A stretch of 51,010 bases of DNA from IMG/VR virus record IMGVR_UViG_3300031576_000064, positions 1 through 51,010 of that record. The stretch is one strand, 5' to 3'. Shown here piece by piece: positions 1 to 8,148 of this stretch (the stretch's first letter is position 1; each line of letters starts with the position of its first letter). The translations under genes and the position numbers were made by a program. The notes under the pieces were generated by a model, which was not told the origin of the DNA, made no database searches, and saw nothing but the letters and a program-made list of their open reading frames with translations. The stretch is from a virus.

Positions 1-352
<352 letters not shown>

Positions 353-356
<4 letters not shown>

Positions 357-664
357 CCCGCCACCGACCGCCTAGCAGGATCGGATGGTGCTCAACGTGT
401 GGCTTTTGGGGCGCGCTAGAACCCGATCGCAAGTGCTCGCAGTGTGGCGGCCCGCAGACCGCGCTCGACGTGGTTCCGCGCGGCGGCGCTCGCGTGGTGA
501 GGGCGGCGAGAATCTATGCCGGTGCATTCGACTACGCGCTCTTCCGCGTCGCGAGCCCGATCTGGCAGACAGTCGCGCGCTCGTTAGACACGCTGGCAGC
601 CGAGGCGCGCTTGTTCGCGCATGCCCGTGCGAGCGAGTTGAAAACGCCGCGGTCGCGGCGATGA
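353..664 (+). CDS. Small zinc-ribbon protein
   Basis: 103 aa. The ATG overlaps the preceding stop (ATGA), which decides the start over an upstream in-frame ATG at 317. Residues 13-30 carry two CxxC pairs (CSTC and CSQC), a zinc ribbon. The rest is Ala/Arg-rich and helical with no recognised catalytic motif. It is the second gene of a run of short overlapping accessory genes. Its 3' end holds the GAAAGCGAGGGAG element that serves as ribosome site for the next gene. Function unknown. Confidence 0.65.
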
Positions 665-677
665 AAGCGAGGGAGTG

Positions 678-866
678 ATGAACAAGAGCTACATCGGTGA
701 TGGTGTCTACGTCGAACACGACGGGTATGCGCTCGTGCTCACGACCGAGAACGGCGTGCGCGTGACGAACCGGATCGTGCTGGAGCCCGAGGTCTACGGC
801 GAACTGCTCGCATACGTCGGGCGATTGCACCGGCTGGCGACTGGTACGGAAGCGAGGGACACATGA
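678..866 (+). CDS. Conserved small phage protein
   Basis: 62 aa from ATG 678; the GTG three bases upstream is less likely because GAGGGAG sits about 4 bases before the ATG. The sequence (IGDGVYVEHDGYALVLTTEN, then NRIVLEPEV) resembles a short family common in phages of GC-rich bacteria and known only as hypothetical. It is predicted to be mostly beta strand with a C-terminal helix. Stop overlaps the next ATG (ATGA at 863-866). No function can be assigned. Confidence 0.75.
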   Translation: MNKSYIGDGVYVEHDGYALVLTTENGVRVTNRIVLEPEVYGELLAYVGRLHRLATGTEARDT

Positions 867-1162
867 GATCGGGCGACGTGGTTCTGCACAGACCATCGGG
901 CGAGAATTGGTTGCTCGCGTACGGCAACGACGACAGCGGGCGAGACGAGGTTGCGCCGTGCGGCTGGCCGCTCGGGATCGTTCGGCCATCGGACTGCGAA
1001 CTACTCGACGCGGCGAGCGACGAGAAGCACGTCGAGACGCTGCTCTTGTGCGCGAGGATGCGACCCAACGAACGTGGGTGGACCGACCTGCGCACGTCGA
1101 TGGCGCGAGACATCCTCACGCGGCGCGGTATCCAGTGGGAGACAACGGAAGCGAGGGAGTGA
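863..1162 (+). CDS. Conserved hypothetical phage protein
   Basis: 99 aa, starting with MRSGDVVLHRPSGENWLLAY. This opening (a 'GD-V-RPSGE-W' strand pair followed by a CGWP segment and a C-terminal helix) is familiar from hypothetical phage proteins, but no activity is established. It is preceded by GGAAGCGAGGGA at 848-859 as ribosome site. It ends TTEARE, encoded by the next copy of that same element, and its stop shares one base with the next ATG (TGATG). Confidence 0.7.
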   Translation: MRSGDVVLHRPSGENWLLAYGNDDSGRDEVAPCGWPLGIVRPSDCELLDAASDEKHVETLLLCARMRPNERGWTDLRTSMARDILTRRGIQWETTEARE

Positions 1163-1533
1163 TGAAGACGAACGACGAGCAATCCTACCAGGACTGGAGG
1201 GCAACGAATCAAGGCGACCCGTACGGAGCGTGCATCTTCGCGTACGCGGAAGCATGGGCAGACGCGATGGAGGTCGAGCTCGCGAACGGTGCAACTATCG
1301 CCGACTGCGCTCTACGGCTGTCGCGCGAAGTGGACCGACGGACCGAATTCGGCGTGACCGGATTCATGTATGGCGCAGCCGTATCGATCCTCGCAAAGTG
1401 CTGGACACACGGCGAGGAACTGCGGCGATGGCACAATCTGAGGACGCAGTTCGGCAACGAGGGCGAGCGCGCGAATGAGAGCGGAGGAACGCTGAACCCT
1501 GCGCTCCTGAACATCGGACCGCGAACCCCATGA
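1162..1533 (+). CDS. Hypothetical phage protein
   Basis: 123 aa from ATG 1162, one base overlapping the upstream stop, with GGAAGCGAGGGAG before it. The region around residues 20-85 is helical, acidic and Ala-rich (FAYAEAWADAMEVEL, RLSREVDRRTEFGVTGFMYG). It resembles small helical phage accessory proteins but has no diagnostic motif. Function unknown. The following 13 bases hold another copy of the ribosome-site element. Confidence 0.6.
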   Translation: MKTNDEQSYQDWRATNQGDPYGACIFAYAEAWADAMEVELANGATIADCALRLSREVDRRTEFGVTGFMYGAAVSILAKCWTHGEELRRWHNLRTQFGNEGERANESGGTLNPALLNIGPRTP

Positions 1534-1546
1534 AAGCGAGGGAGAC

Positions 1547-2200
1547 ATGAGCGCACTGACCAATGTATCTACCAACCATGCTCACCATGCGCTGCGAGCG
1601 GCCGTGCTCTCTGCATTACCTACGCTGTCCTGGCGTCATCACGGAATTGGAGTTTTGCAGGCGTACCTCGTCGAACATGTCGAGCCAGAAGTGCGTGTAC
1701 ATATCTGGCATCCGGCCCTCTTGAAAACCGGCATGGACGCTAGCGGAGATGTCCACGATCACAGGTTCAGTATGTACTCACACGTACTCGTCGGGACCGT
1801 TGCACACGAGGAATGGCTCACGACGCCGAAGGCTGACGGTCCGTATACAACGATGCTTTTGACACATGCGCGGGCGGCTGCTGATTCGGCGTACCACGGC
1901 CCGACGATGCCAACGGGAGAGAGATTCGACGCCACTGTCAATCTGATGTTCATTGAAGCAGGAAGCATCTACTCCTACCCAGCTCGTTGTTTTCACCGCT
2001 CGCCGGTCATTGGTCTTGCGGTCACAGTCGTCGAGAAGCACCACCAACGATCGGAAGCGGCGAGGCTACTACACCCGGTCCACATACCGCCAGTGATGGC
2101 GTTCGGACACGAGATAGGCCATTCGCTCGTCGCGGAGATCATTGCAGAGGCCCGCGCAGCACTAGGTGGCAATAAACAGAATCAAGGAGTCAAACCATGA
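1547..2200 (+). CDS. Cupin-like metal-binding protein candidate
   Basis: 217 aa. Around residues 68-75 it reads GDVHDHRF followed by MYSHVLVGTV, and near residues 140-160 IEAGSIYSYPARCFHRSP. The two His-containing strands with an intervening beta-rich core suggest a cupin-type jelly roll with a His metal site. This is inference from the HxHxF pattern, not a family match. Base composition looks less GC-rich than neighbouring genes, and ordinary codons with A/T third bases are more frequent, which suggests separate acquisition. It starts after GAAAGCGAGGGA and overlaps the next gene by ATGA. Confidence 0.55.
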   Translation: MSALTNVSTNHAHHALRAAVLSALPTLSWRHHGIGVLQAYLVEHVEPEVRVHIWHPALLKTGMDASGDVHDHRFSMYSHVLVGTVAHEEWLTTPKADGPYTTMLLTHARAAADSAYHGPTMPTGERFDATVNLMFIEAGSIYSYPARCFHRSPVIGLAVTVVEKHHQRSEAARLLHPVHIPPVMAFGHEIGHSLVAEIIAEARAALGGNKQNQGVKP

Positions 2201-2919
2201 CCGAATCAGGCCGATGGGTAGACGTTGCGGGCGCGGACATCCGCGTGGGCGATCGGGTGCGACAAGAGTACACGGACATCACAGTCCGCGAAGTCGATCG
2301 CGACACGCGATGTTTCCGTGACACTTATGGAAGGTGGCACGACGATTACGGCTGGCAACGCCTGGAGCCGGTGCCCGCTGCGCCGGATTGCCGAGGCAGT
2401 TCACTGCCGGATGGGCACCTGTACCCAGGAGAAACGGTCGAACGATACGACCGCCATCCAGGATGGCGGACACGCCGCGCTGACGGCACAGGTATACTGT
2501 GGACCGCTGACCGCGAGCGCGCCAATCCGACACGTGCCGTCTGTCCGACGTGTGCGCGGAAGGCGGCACAGCGCGTGAACACGACAACCTCGTTACCACC
2601 GGACGTGCTCACCGTGCAGTATGTCGATCTCACGCCACCGCCCCCACCCGACCCGCTCGCCGCCGTGCGCGCGGAGGCCAAGCGCCTGCTCGCGGAGGGC
2701 GTCGATCCGAGGGCGGTGCTCGGGGCGTGGGACTCTAAGCCGTCCGGCTCTGTCGACGAATTCGTCGAGCGCGTCGATGATCTCCTGCAACAGTACGGGA
2801 AGCGCGGGCAGGCTGAGAATACCGAGCGCGCGCGCACCGCCCGCTGCTACCACGGGCGGATCGGCGCGACGTGCGGTTACTGTATCGAGATGGCGAAGAG
2901 GAGCGACGCCCGTGAGTGA
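2197..2919 (+). CDS. Hypothetical multidomain accessory protein with C-terminal CxxC
   Basis: 240 aa. The N-terminal part (residues 1-60) is a small beta domain (DIRVGDRVRQEYTDITVREV, YGWQRLEPV). The middle holds a CxxC (VCPTCARKA), then a Pro-rich linker TPPPPPDP. Next comes a helical segment, and a short C-terminal motif CYHGRIGATCGYC that could bind zinc. It looks like a composite of small phage modules. No enzymatic motif was seen. The start is fixed by the ATGA overlap, and the C-terminus overlaps the GTG of the next gene by 8 bases. Confidence 0.6.
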   Translation: MTESGRWVDVAGADIRVGDRVRQEYTDITVREVDRDTRCFRDTYGRWHDDYGWQRLEPVPAAPDCRGSSLPDGHLYPGETVERYDRHPGWRTRRADGTGILWTADRERANPTRAVCPTCARKAAQRVNTTTSLPPDVLTVQYVDLTPPPPPDPLAAVRAEAKRLLAEGVDPRAVLGAWDSKPSGSVDEFVERVDDLLQQYGKRGQAENTERARTARCYHGRIGATCGYCIEMAKRSDARE

Positions 2920-3214
2920 CGACTCTCGCCGTTGGTTTTGGTTGAGCTTCTACGCTGCGTCGCGGGCGGCTGATCGCGGCAAGCGCGTGCAACAGCCTTT
3001 CTGGTCGTGGTGTAGCGGCGAGACAATGGAAGAGCCGCCGCGATTCACTATCTGCTGTCTCGTCGAGGACGTCCCCGACGAATCCTCCGCGTGGGCACTC
3101 GTGCGCGCGTGGTTTAACGTCGGCGAGATTCGATTCTGCGAGGAGCGACCCCGCGGCTGGAATCCGAATGCGGGCGGGCGCTTTCCAGGCTACGTGCCGC
3201 CGGAGACGCCATGA
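2912..3214 (+). CDS. Hypothetical protein
   Basis: 100 aa from GTG 2912, chosen because it follows GGAGCGACGCCC and sits just before the upstream stop. The sequence begins MSDDSRRWFWLSFYAASRAA. It is rich in aromatic residues and contains TICCLVEDVPDESSAWALVRAW, suggesting an alpha/beta fold. It ends FPGYVPPETP. The next gene starts on its stop (ATGA). No family recognised. Confidence 0.6.
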   Translation: MSDDSRRWFWLSFYAASRAADRGKRVQQPFWSWCSGETMEEPPRFTICCLVEDVPDESSAWALVRAWFNVGEIRFCEERPRGWNPNAGGRFPGYVPPETP

Positions 3215-3567
3215 GCTACGACGCTTCCGACTGCGACCCCGTCGCGCTCTACCGCGAGGAACGTCCGCGTGCGCGCAAACCGCACCGCTGCGACGCATGC
3301 CGCGAGACGATCCGGCCGGGCGACGTGTACATCCGCTGCCGCTCGCTCAGCGACGGGCAGTGGAACGAGATCGCCCGCTGCCTCCGGTGCGAGGCAATCT
3401 ACCAGCACCTCGGCGAGCGCGGGGCCGGCGATCTTGTGCCAGACTGGACGCTCGACTGCGGCGAGACGTACGAGGATCATTGGGATGAGCCGCCACCGGA
3501 CGAGATCGCCGCGCTCGCGTTCGTCACGCCGGACGAGATGCAACGAAGAAGTGATTCCCGTGAGTGA
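3211..3567 (+). CDS. Conserved phage zinc-binding protein
   Basis: 118 aa. It contains HRCDACRETIRPGDVYIRCRS followed by ARCLRCEAIYQHL, two CxxC pairs about 30 residues apart that form a treble-clef or ribbon zinc site. Further on are LDCGETYEDHW and PPPDEIAALAFVTPDE. This arrangement is common in short phage proteins of unknown role. ATGA overlap with the upstream gene fixes the start; the C-terminus ends SDSRE and overlaps the next GTG. Confidence 0.75.
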   Translation: MSYDASDCDPVALYREERPRARKPHRCDACRETIRPGDVYIRCRSLSDGQWNEIARCLRCEAIYQHLGERGAGDLVPDWTLDCGETYEDHWDEPPPDEIAALAFVTPDEMQRRSDSRE

Positions 3568-3844
3568 CCCATGCACGCACTGCGGACTCGGCGGAGACGG
3601 CGAGTTTGAGACCGTCGCCGCGCACTGCCCACGCTGCGGGATCGCGTACCGCTGGGAGGACGACTGCGATCACATCGCGAACATCGAGATCGAACGTCGC
3701 GAGCGAGCGGAGCAGACGCTCGCCCGTGTCCGCCGCGCGTGCGAACTGTGGGCCAGCGAAGTGCTGGCGCACGAGCCACCCGAAGCGCATGCGGCAGCGC
3801 GGTTCGCGCGCGAGATTCTCGCGGTGATCGACGAGGCGAAGTGA
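3560..3844 (+). CDS. Small zinc-ribbon / helical protein
   Basis: 94 aa from GTG 3560, overlapping the upstream stop by 8 bases. CTHCGLGGDGEF followed by AAHCPRCGIAYRW gives a compact four-Cys zinc ribbon at residues 4-30. A long amphipathic helix follows (IEIERRERAEQTLARVRRACEL). Stop and next ATG share one base (TGATG). Likely a nucleic-acid or protein-binding adaptor; function unknown. Confidence 0.6.
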   Translation: MSDPCTHCGLGGDGEFETVAAHCPRCGIAYRWEDDCDHIANIEIERRERAEQTLARVRRACELWASEVLAHEPPEAHAAARFAREILAVIDEAK

Positions 3845-4059
3845 TGATCCTCCGCCGCCCCATCGCCATCGCCCGCGAGCACGTGCGCGTCGGCTCAGAC
3901 GCGATCGAGATCCGCTTCCGCAACGATGGCGGTTGGTTCCTGCTCGCCGCGCTGCACCCGAGCGAGCCGCACGACACGCGACTGCGCGCCGAAGCGCTCA
4001 CGCACGCCATCGCATACGCGATCCGGCGGGACAGAGCGCAGAGGAGGAAGAAGAGATGA
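3844..4059 (+). CDS. Small hypothetical protein
   Basis: 71 aa, start fixed by TGATG. It contains RVGSDAIEIRFRNDGGWFLLAALHP and a basic C-terminus (RRDRAQRRKKR). The basic tail may contact nucleic acid. Stop overlaps the next ATG (ATGA). No recognised family. Confidence 0.55.
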   Translation: MILRRPIAIAREHVRVGSDAIEIRFRNDGGWFLLAALHPSEPHDTRLRAEALTHAIAYAIRRDRAQRRKKR

Positions 4060-4205
4060 CTGCCAATCGACGATTCTGTTTACTGCTGCGTGCGGCCATT
4101 GATGACACGCGCGGATCGGCTACATGGATGCGGGCGCTGTGGCTCATTATCACGGCGCTGGCGGCGGCTATTGCTGTGTGGTGTGGAGAATCTAGACGAC
4201 CATGA
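4056..4205 (+). CDS. Small single-span membrane protein
   Basis: 49 aa, start fixed by ATGA and a preceding GAGGAGGAAG ribosome site. The basic N-terminus is followed by one hydrophobic segment (MRALWLIITALAAAIAVWCG, about residues 25-44), predicted to span the inner membrane. Stop overlaps the next ATG. Role unknown. Confidence 0.5.
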   Translation: MTANRRFCLLLRAAIDDTRGSATWMRALWLIITALAAAIAVWCGESRRP

Positions 4206-4756
4206 CCCTCCGCTCTGACATCCTCGCGGTCGCGCGAGAGCTCGGAGAGGGCACGCACGAGGACGTAGTGGTCCGCTGTTTCGAGCGCTGGCCCGAGCGG
4301 TTCGGGTTCACGCCGTCGCGTCGGTTACCGGACAGCAACGTCGTCTACCCGCGCCTGTCCGTGCTGATCGCGCGCGGTCTGCTCGTGCATACCGGCCCGC
4401 ACCGATGGCGAGTGCCAGGATTCCATCGCACGCCTCGGATCAACCTCGCGGCGCCCAACCTCGTCGTGCAGACGATCCGCGAGCGCGATGCGATAGTTGC
4501 CGCGCCGGCACCCGAGCCACCGCCACGGCCTGTCGGCCGGCCGACGCATGCGGTGCTGGTGAACGGCGTCGAGGGCGGGCGGTACTCCGACCCCGTGAGC
4601 GCCCAGCGCGCGGCCGATCGCTTGCCGTACAGCGTGCGGAGCGTCCGCGTGGTGCGAATCGCGGATGGCGCGGTGATCGCGCAGCGTGGCGCGTGGAGCG
4701 GGATGGACGCGGCACGGTTCGCGCGGATCGCGGCGCGTGGAGAGGCGGCGGAGTGA
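4202..4756 (+). CDS. Winged-helix-like hypothetical protein
   Basis: 184 aa. The N-terminal 70 residues (LRSDILAVARELGEGTHEDVVV, then RLSVLIARGLLVHTGPHRWRV) look like a winged-helix domain, with helices followed by a beta wing. A Pro-rich linker leads to a C-terminal beta segment (THAVLVNGVEGGRYSDPVSAQRAADR) of unknown type. A DNA-binding role is inferred from the winged-helix shape only. Its stop shares a base with the methyltransferase ATG (TGATG), so the two are translationally coupled. Confidence 0.55.
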   Translation: MTLRSDILAVARELGEGTHEDVVVRCFERWPERFGFTPSRRLPDSNVVYPRLSVLIARGLLVHTGPHRWRVPGFHRTPRINLAAPNLVVQTIRERDAIVAAPAPEPPPRPVGRPTHAVLVNGVEGGRYSDPVSAQRAADRLPYSVRSVRVVRIADGAVIAQRGAWSGMDAARFARIAARGEAAE

Positions 4757-6876
4757 TGGCGCTAGACTTATGCGCCGGTGCGGGCGGCATGTCGCTCGGA
4801 CTGCAACGTGCTGGCTGGGACGTTCGCGGCGTCGAACTCGATGCCGATGCGTGCGAGACACACCGCGAGAACGTCGGACCGTGCGAGCAAGCGGATCTGT
4901 GGGCGTGGCATCCGTCGCATGATGTGGCGCTCGTTGCTGGCGGCATCCCATGTTTCGCCGCGGGCACAATGATACTCACGGAGAGTGGGTATCGACCAAT
5001 CGAGCAGCTTGTCATTGGTGACATGGTACTCACGCACCGCGGGCGCTGGAGACGCATCACGAGCACAATGCGCCGTGACGACGTGCCGCTGCGTCGCGTA
5101 TGCGCGCAGGGCGTCCCCGGTGTAGTCACGACCGACGAACATCCGTTTTATGCGCGCGAACGCGGCCGTCTTTGGGACAATGCGCGCCGCGTGTATGTGC
5201 GTACATTCCGCGATCCTGCATGGTTCGCGTCGATGCGTCTCTCACGATCCCATTATCTCGGGCAAGTACTGCCGCCTATGATCGTTGATGCGCGCGCTCT
5301 AGAATTCTGGTGGCTCGTCGGACGCTATCTCGCCGATGGATGGATCGTTGACGGCAGACGACGCAGCGGCATCACAGGCAAGCGCGGAAGCCGCGTCAAC
5401 AGTTGGCTGCATAAGGTTGTGATTTGCTGCGCCCACGATGAGGCCGTTGACTTGAAGGCTCGCATCGCGGCGGCAGGATTCAGCGCGTCTGAGGTGCACG
5501 AACACACGACACAAAAGTTTCACATCCACTCTCGGGCATTCGTTGACTTCTTGCGACCGTTCGGGCGCTACGCACACGGCAAGACAGTCCCCGGTTTCGC
5601 GCTGTCATTGGAGCCGGGCCGCGCGCGCGAGTTGCTGGATGGCTACTTGAGCGGCGATGGGTGTGCCAGGAAATCGCATCCTCGCGCCGGTCGAAGCGCA
5701 ACGACCGTCAGCAAGTCCCTTGCGCTTGGGATGGCACTGCTTGCCCATCGTGCTTATGGCGTGGTCGCCGGCATCTCGCATGCGGCGATGCCGCCGACGT
5801 GTGTGATCAAGGGACGCGTCTGCAATCAGCGCGATCAATACAGCCTCCGAATCCCGCCGAGCAATCGATCCGCATTCATCGACGCGAGCGGGTATGGATG
5901 GAAACAGATCCGGTCGTCCGAACCATGCGGCGTCGGGACGGTCTTCAATTTCTCCGTGGAGAATGACGAATCGTACATCGCCGATGGCGCGATCGTTCAT
6001 AACTGCCAAAGCCACTCGGTCGCTGGCAAGCGCGGAGGGCTCAGCGATCCGCGCGGGCAACTTTTCGTGCCGTTCCTGCGGATCACGCGGGAGGCTAACG
6101 CCCGCGCAATCCTGATAGAGAACGTCCGCGGGATACTCTCGTCGCGCGCGGAGCGCGATGGGTGGACGGCGTTCGCGGAGGTCCGCGAGGCGTGCGTGCG
6201 TGACGGGTGGCACATGGTAACGAGCCTGCTGGACTGCGCGGATCACGGCGTGCCGCAACACCGCACGCGGCTGTTTTTCGTGGGCTTCCGCGACGCCGCT
6301 GCGCTCTCGCGGTTCCGGTGGCCGGTGCCGTCGCACGGACCGCCAGGCAACGTCCTCGGTCTGCAACCGTGGGTCACGGTGGCGGAGGCGCTTGGGTTGG
6401 CGGGACACGGGCCGCTCGGCCGCATGCGGTTCGTTTCCGCGCCAGCCCCTACGATCGCAACCTCCAGGGATGGCAGTTCTGGGAGCGGGATGCGCGCGAG
6501 GCTTTCGCGGTTGCTTGCACCGTCGCCGACGATTCTTGCCGGTACGAAAGGACTTGGTGGAACGGGGCACGATGAACGCGAATCACGGCGTCCGCTCACG
6601 TCGCTCGCGAACGAGCTGGAGCGGGCAGGGCTCTTGGATAGGCCATGCACAACGGTGGATACGCGCGCGGCGGCGTCAAAAGCTGGGCATCACGAGACGA
6701 ACAAATCCGGTGCCGTCCGTCTCACGGAAGCGCAAGGCGCAGCGCTACAATCGTTCCCGCCGGAGTTCGTTTTCCACGGCCGAACGAAGTCTTCGCGCTG
6801 GCGACAGATCGGGAATAGTTTACCGTGGCCAATGGCCGAAGCGCTCGGACGCGCGATCATGCGGGCGTTGACGTGA
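4756..6876 (+). CDS. C5-cytosine DNA methyltransferase precursor interrupted by an intein
   Basis: 706-aa precursor; removal of the 351-aa intein (residues 66-416) leaves a 355-aa enzyme of normal size for the family. It would transfer a methyl group from S-adenosylmethionine to carbon 5 of cytosine in phage DNA, probably against restriction. Motif I is DLCAGAGGMSLGL (residues 4-16). The catalytic motif IV GGIP|CQSHSVAG is split by the intein, motif VI is ENVRG, motif VIII is QHRTRLFFVGF, and motif X is QIGNSLPWPMAEALG. The target-recognition region lies between VIII and IX and its specificity is not readable. Start by TGATG coupling; the stop overlaps a GTG minicistron. Confidence 0.9.
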   Translation: MALDLCAGAGGMSLGLQRAGWDVRGVELDADACETHRENVGPCEQADLWAWHPSHDVALVAGGIPCFAAGTMILTESGYRPIEQLVIGDMVLTHRGRWRRITSTMRRDDVPLRRVCAQGVPGVVTTDEHPFYARERGRLWDNARRVYVRTFRDPAWFASMRLSRSHYLGQVLPPMIVDARALEFWWLVGRYLADGWIVDGRRRSGITGKRGSRVNSWLHKVVICCAHDEAVDLKARIAAAGFSASEVHEHTTQKFHIHSRAFVDFLRPFGRYAHGKTVPGFALSLEPGRARELLDGYLSGDGCARKSHPRAGRSATTVSKSLALGMALLAHRAYGVVAGISHAAMPPTCVIKGRVCNQRDQYSLRIPPSNRSAFIDASGYGWKQIRSSEPCGVGTVFNFSVENDESYIADGAIVHNCQSHSVAGKRGGLSDPRGQLFVPFLRITREANARAILIENVRGILSSRAERDGWTAFAEVREACVRDGWHMVTSLLDCADHGVPQHRTRLFFVGFRDAAALSRFRWPVPSHGPPGNVLGLQPWVTVAEALGLAGHGPLGRMRFVSAPAPTIATSRDGSSGSGMRARLSRLLAPSPTILAGTKGLGGTGHDERESRRPLTSLANELERAGLLDRPCTTVDTRAAASKAGHHETNKSGAVRLTEAQGAALQSFPPEFVFHGRTKSSRWRQIGNSLPWPMAEALGRAIMRALT
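4951..6003 (+). other. Intein with LAGLIDADG-type endonuclease domain
   Basis: 351 codons in frame inside the C5 methyltransferase. Block A begins C1-FAAGTMILTESGYRPIEQL. Block B has T61-D-E-H64. The endonuclease motifs are LVGRYLADG (122-130) and LLDGYLSGDG (228-237). Block F/G is VFNFSVENDESYIADGAIVHN, ending His-Asn. The next residue is Cys, the usual +1 nucleophile. All residues needed for class-1 splicing are present, so splicing is expected. The two acidic LAGLIDADG residues are also present (Asp129 and Asp236), so the homing endonuclease may be active. The +1 cysteine is also the methyltransferase catalytic cysteine. Confidence 0.92.
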
Positions 6877-6932
6877 CCGCTCTCGCGCTCTCGCATGGTC
6901 GGTCGGGACCGCACACGGAGGCATATCAATGA
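6873..6932 (+). pseudogene. 19-codon minicistron, remnant or duplicate start of the 7756 gene
   Basis: GTG at 6873 overlaps the methyltransferase stop (GTGA), and its TGA (6930-6932) overlaps the next ATG (ATGA). The peptide MTALALSHGRSGPHTEAYQ matches the first residues of the gene at 7756 (MTALALFLALSHGRSGPHTEA) apart from a four-codon gap. Most nucleotide differences are synonymous third-base changes. It is either a truncated gene copy or a short leader that couples translation of the PAPS-reductase-like gene. Confidence 0.6.
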
Positions 6933-7759
6933 TCGAGCCAACAAGGCCGTTACACGTGGTAGCATACGGTGGAGGCGTGAACTCAGTCGCGGTGCTCCTG
7001 CGACTCATGGACCTTGGGATCGTTCCACGTGCAATCGTGATGGCCGATCCGGGCGACGAACATCAAGAAACGTACGACTATCGTGACACGATCGTCATTC
7101 CGTTTCTTGCTAAGTGCGGCTACCCGACCATTGAAACGATAAGCCGGAAGAGCGAGGCGCTGTACCGGCCGCGCGCCAAAAACACAAAGCAGAGCACGTT
7201 GCGGGAAGAGTGCATCCGCACGCACTCACTCCCGTCTATTGCCTATGGCTGGAAGAAATGCTCTCAGAAGTACAAAATCGAAGTGCAGAATTGGTACTAC
7301 GATCGACAGCCGTGGGCACACGCCGAATGGGATGCTGGCAACCAGATCGTCAAGGTAATCGGTTACGATGCTGACGAGCCAAATCGCGCGCTACCCACAT
7401 TCGCCAACGACATGGAGCACGCGCGATTCCGACCGTATTATCCTCTCCTCGATGCGCACATGGGTCGCGATGAATGCGAGCGCTTCATCGCCGCGCACGG
7501 TTTGCCAGTCCCGCATAAGTCGGCGTGCTGGTTCTGCCCATCAAACCAGCTCGACGAATGGCGCGAACTGAAAGCACGGCACCCAGAACAGTACGCTGCC
7601 GCGTGCGAGATGGAAGCAAACGCGCACATCACGACGCCGGATGTCGTCGGACTGCTGCGCGCGGCACCCCACGGCAAACGGCAGTTGCGCTTGTGGGACG
7701 GCAGCAATCCCGGCGTGAATCCTGCGCAGTTATTGTTGCCGTGCGAGTGCTCATTATGA
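6929..7759 (+). CDS. PAPS-reductase-family PP-loop protein
   Basis: 276 aa. YGGGVNSVAVLL at residues 13-24 is the ATP-binding PP-loop of the adenine nucleotide alpha hydrolase/PAPS-reductase fold, followed by VMADPGDEHQETY. A KKCSQKYKI segment and a late CWFCPSN (CxxC) could bind a metal. Proteins of this type are frequent in phages. Some members of the fold activate or thiolate substrates by adenylation, but the substrate here is unknown. GGAGG before ATG 6929 supports the start. The gene is flanked by two copies of the same short sequence (6873 and 7756), suggesting it was inserted. It is distinct from the cysH at 50151. Confidence 0.75.
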   Translation: MIEPTRPLHVVAYGGGVNSVAVLLRLMDLGIVPRAIVMADPGDEHQETYDYRDTIVIPFLAKCGYPTIETISRKSEALYRPRAKNTKQSTLREECIRTHSLPSIAYGWKKCSQKYKIEVQNWYYDRQPWAHAEWDAGNQIVKVIGYDADEPNRALPTFANDMEHARFRPYYPLLDAHMGRDECERFIAAHGLPVPHKSACWFCPSNQLDEWRELKARHPEQYAAACEMEANAHITTPDVVGLLRAAPHGKRQLRLWDGSNPGVNPAQLLLPCECSL

Positions 7760-8148
7760 CCGCGCTCGCGCTATTCCTCGCGCTCTCGCACGGCCGCAGC
7801 GGACCGCACACCGAGGCGGTCGCGCGCGCGATCGAACGGGCGGCGCATACCGCGGCGTACCGACGCTCGCTCGTGGCGATCGAGTGGGTTGAGTGCAGGC
7901 TCACGCTCTGCCGCTGCGCCTTCGGTGTGATTCGGCTGTGCGGCACGACGGACCTCGACCGCGCCGCGCGCGTTGCGCTCGCGATTTATCGGCGCGGAGA
8001 GCGAGTCTGTCGCCATACCCGGAGTCCTGGCGCTCGCTGGTACTACCTCGGATCATGCCGTCGTACGCGCGCCGGTCTGCGATACGAGCGCACGTTCCGC
8101 GCTGTTCTCCGGTCGCTACGTCCCGTCGCTGTTCGCCGCAGTCGGTAG
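7756..8148 (+). CDS. Possible lysozyme-fold (lytic transglycosylase-like) protein
   Basis: 130 aa, ATGA-coupled to the upstream gene. After an N-terminal helix, AIEWVECRLT (residues 41-50) places an E-C-R where soluble lytic transglycosylases have E-S-R. FGVIRLCG follows, resembling the GLMQL segment, and WYYLGSCRRTRAGLRYE sits near the end. This suggests a lysozyme-like fold with catalytic Glu46 and a possible role in cell-wall cleavage. The match is weak. It is the last rightward gene of this run and overlaps the convergent gene at 8116 by 33 bases. Confidence 0.4.
   Translation: MTALALFLALSHGRSGPHTEAVARAIERAAHTAAYRRSLVAIEWVECRLTLCRCAFGVIRLCGTTDLDRAARVALAIYRRGERVCRHTRSPGARWYYLGSCRRTRAGLRYERTFRAVLRSLRPVAVRRSR

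Noticed and set aside
372-989. 205-aa minus-strand frame over the first small genes
   Set aside because: Antisense shadow of three plus-strand genes with coupled starts; Arg/Ser-rich low complexity.
5605-6570. 321-aa minus-strand frame inside the methyltransferase
   Set aside because: Antisense of a well-supported intein and methyltransferase; no motif and no ribosome site.
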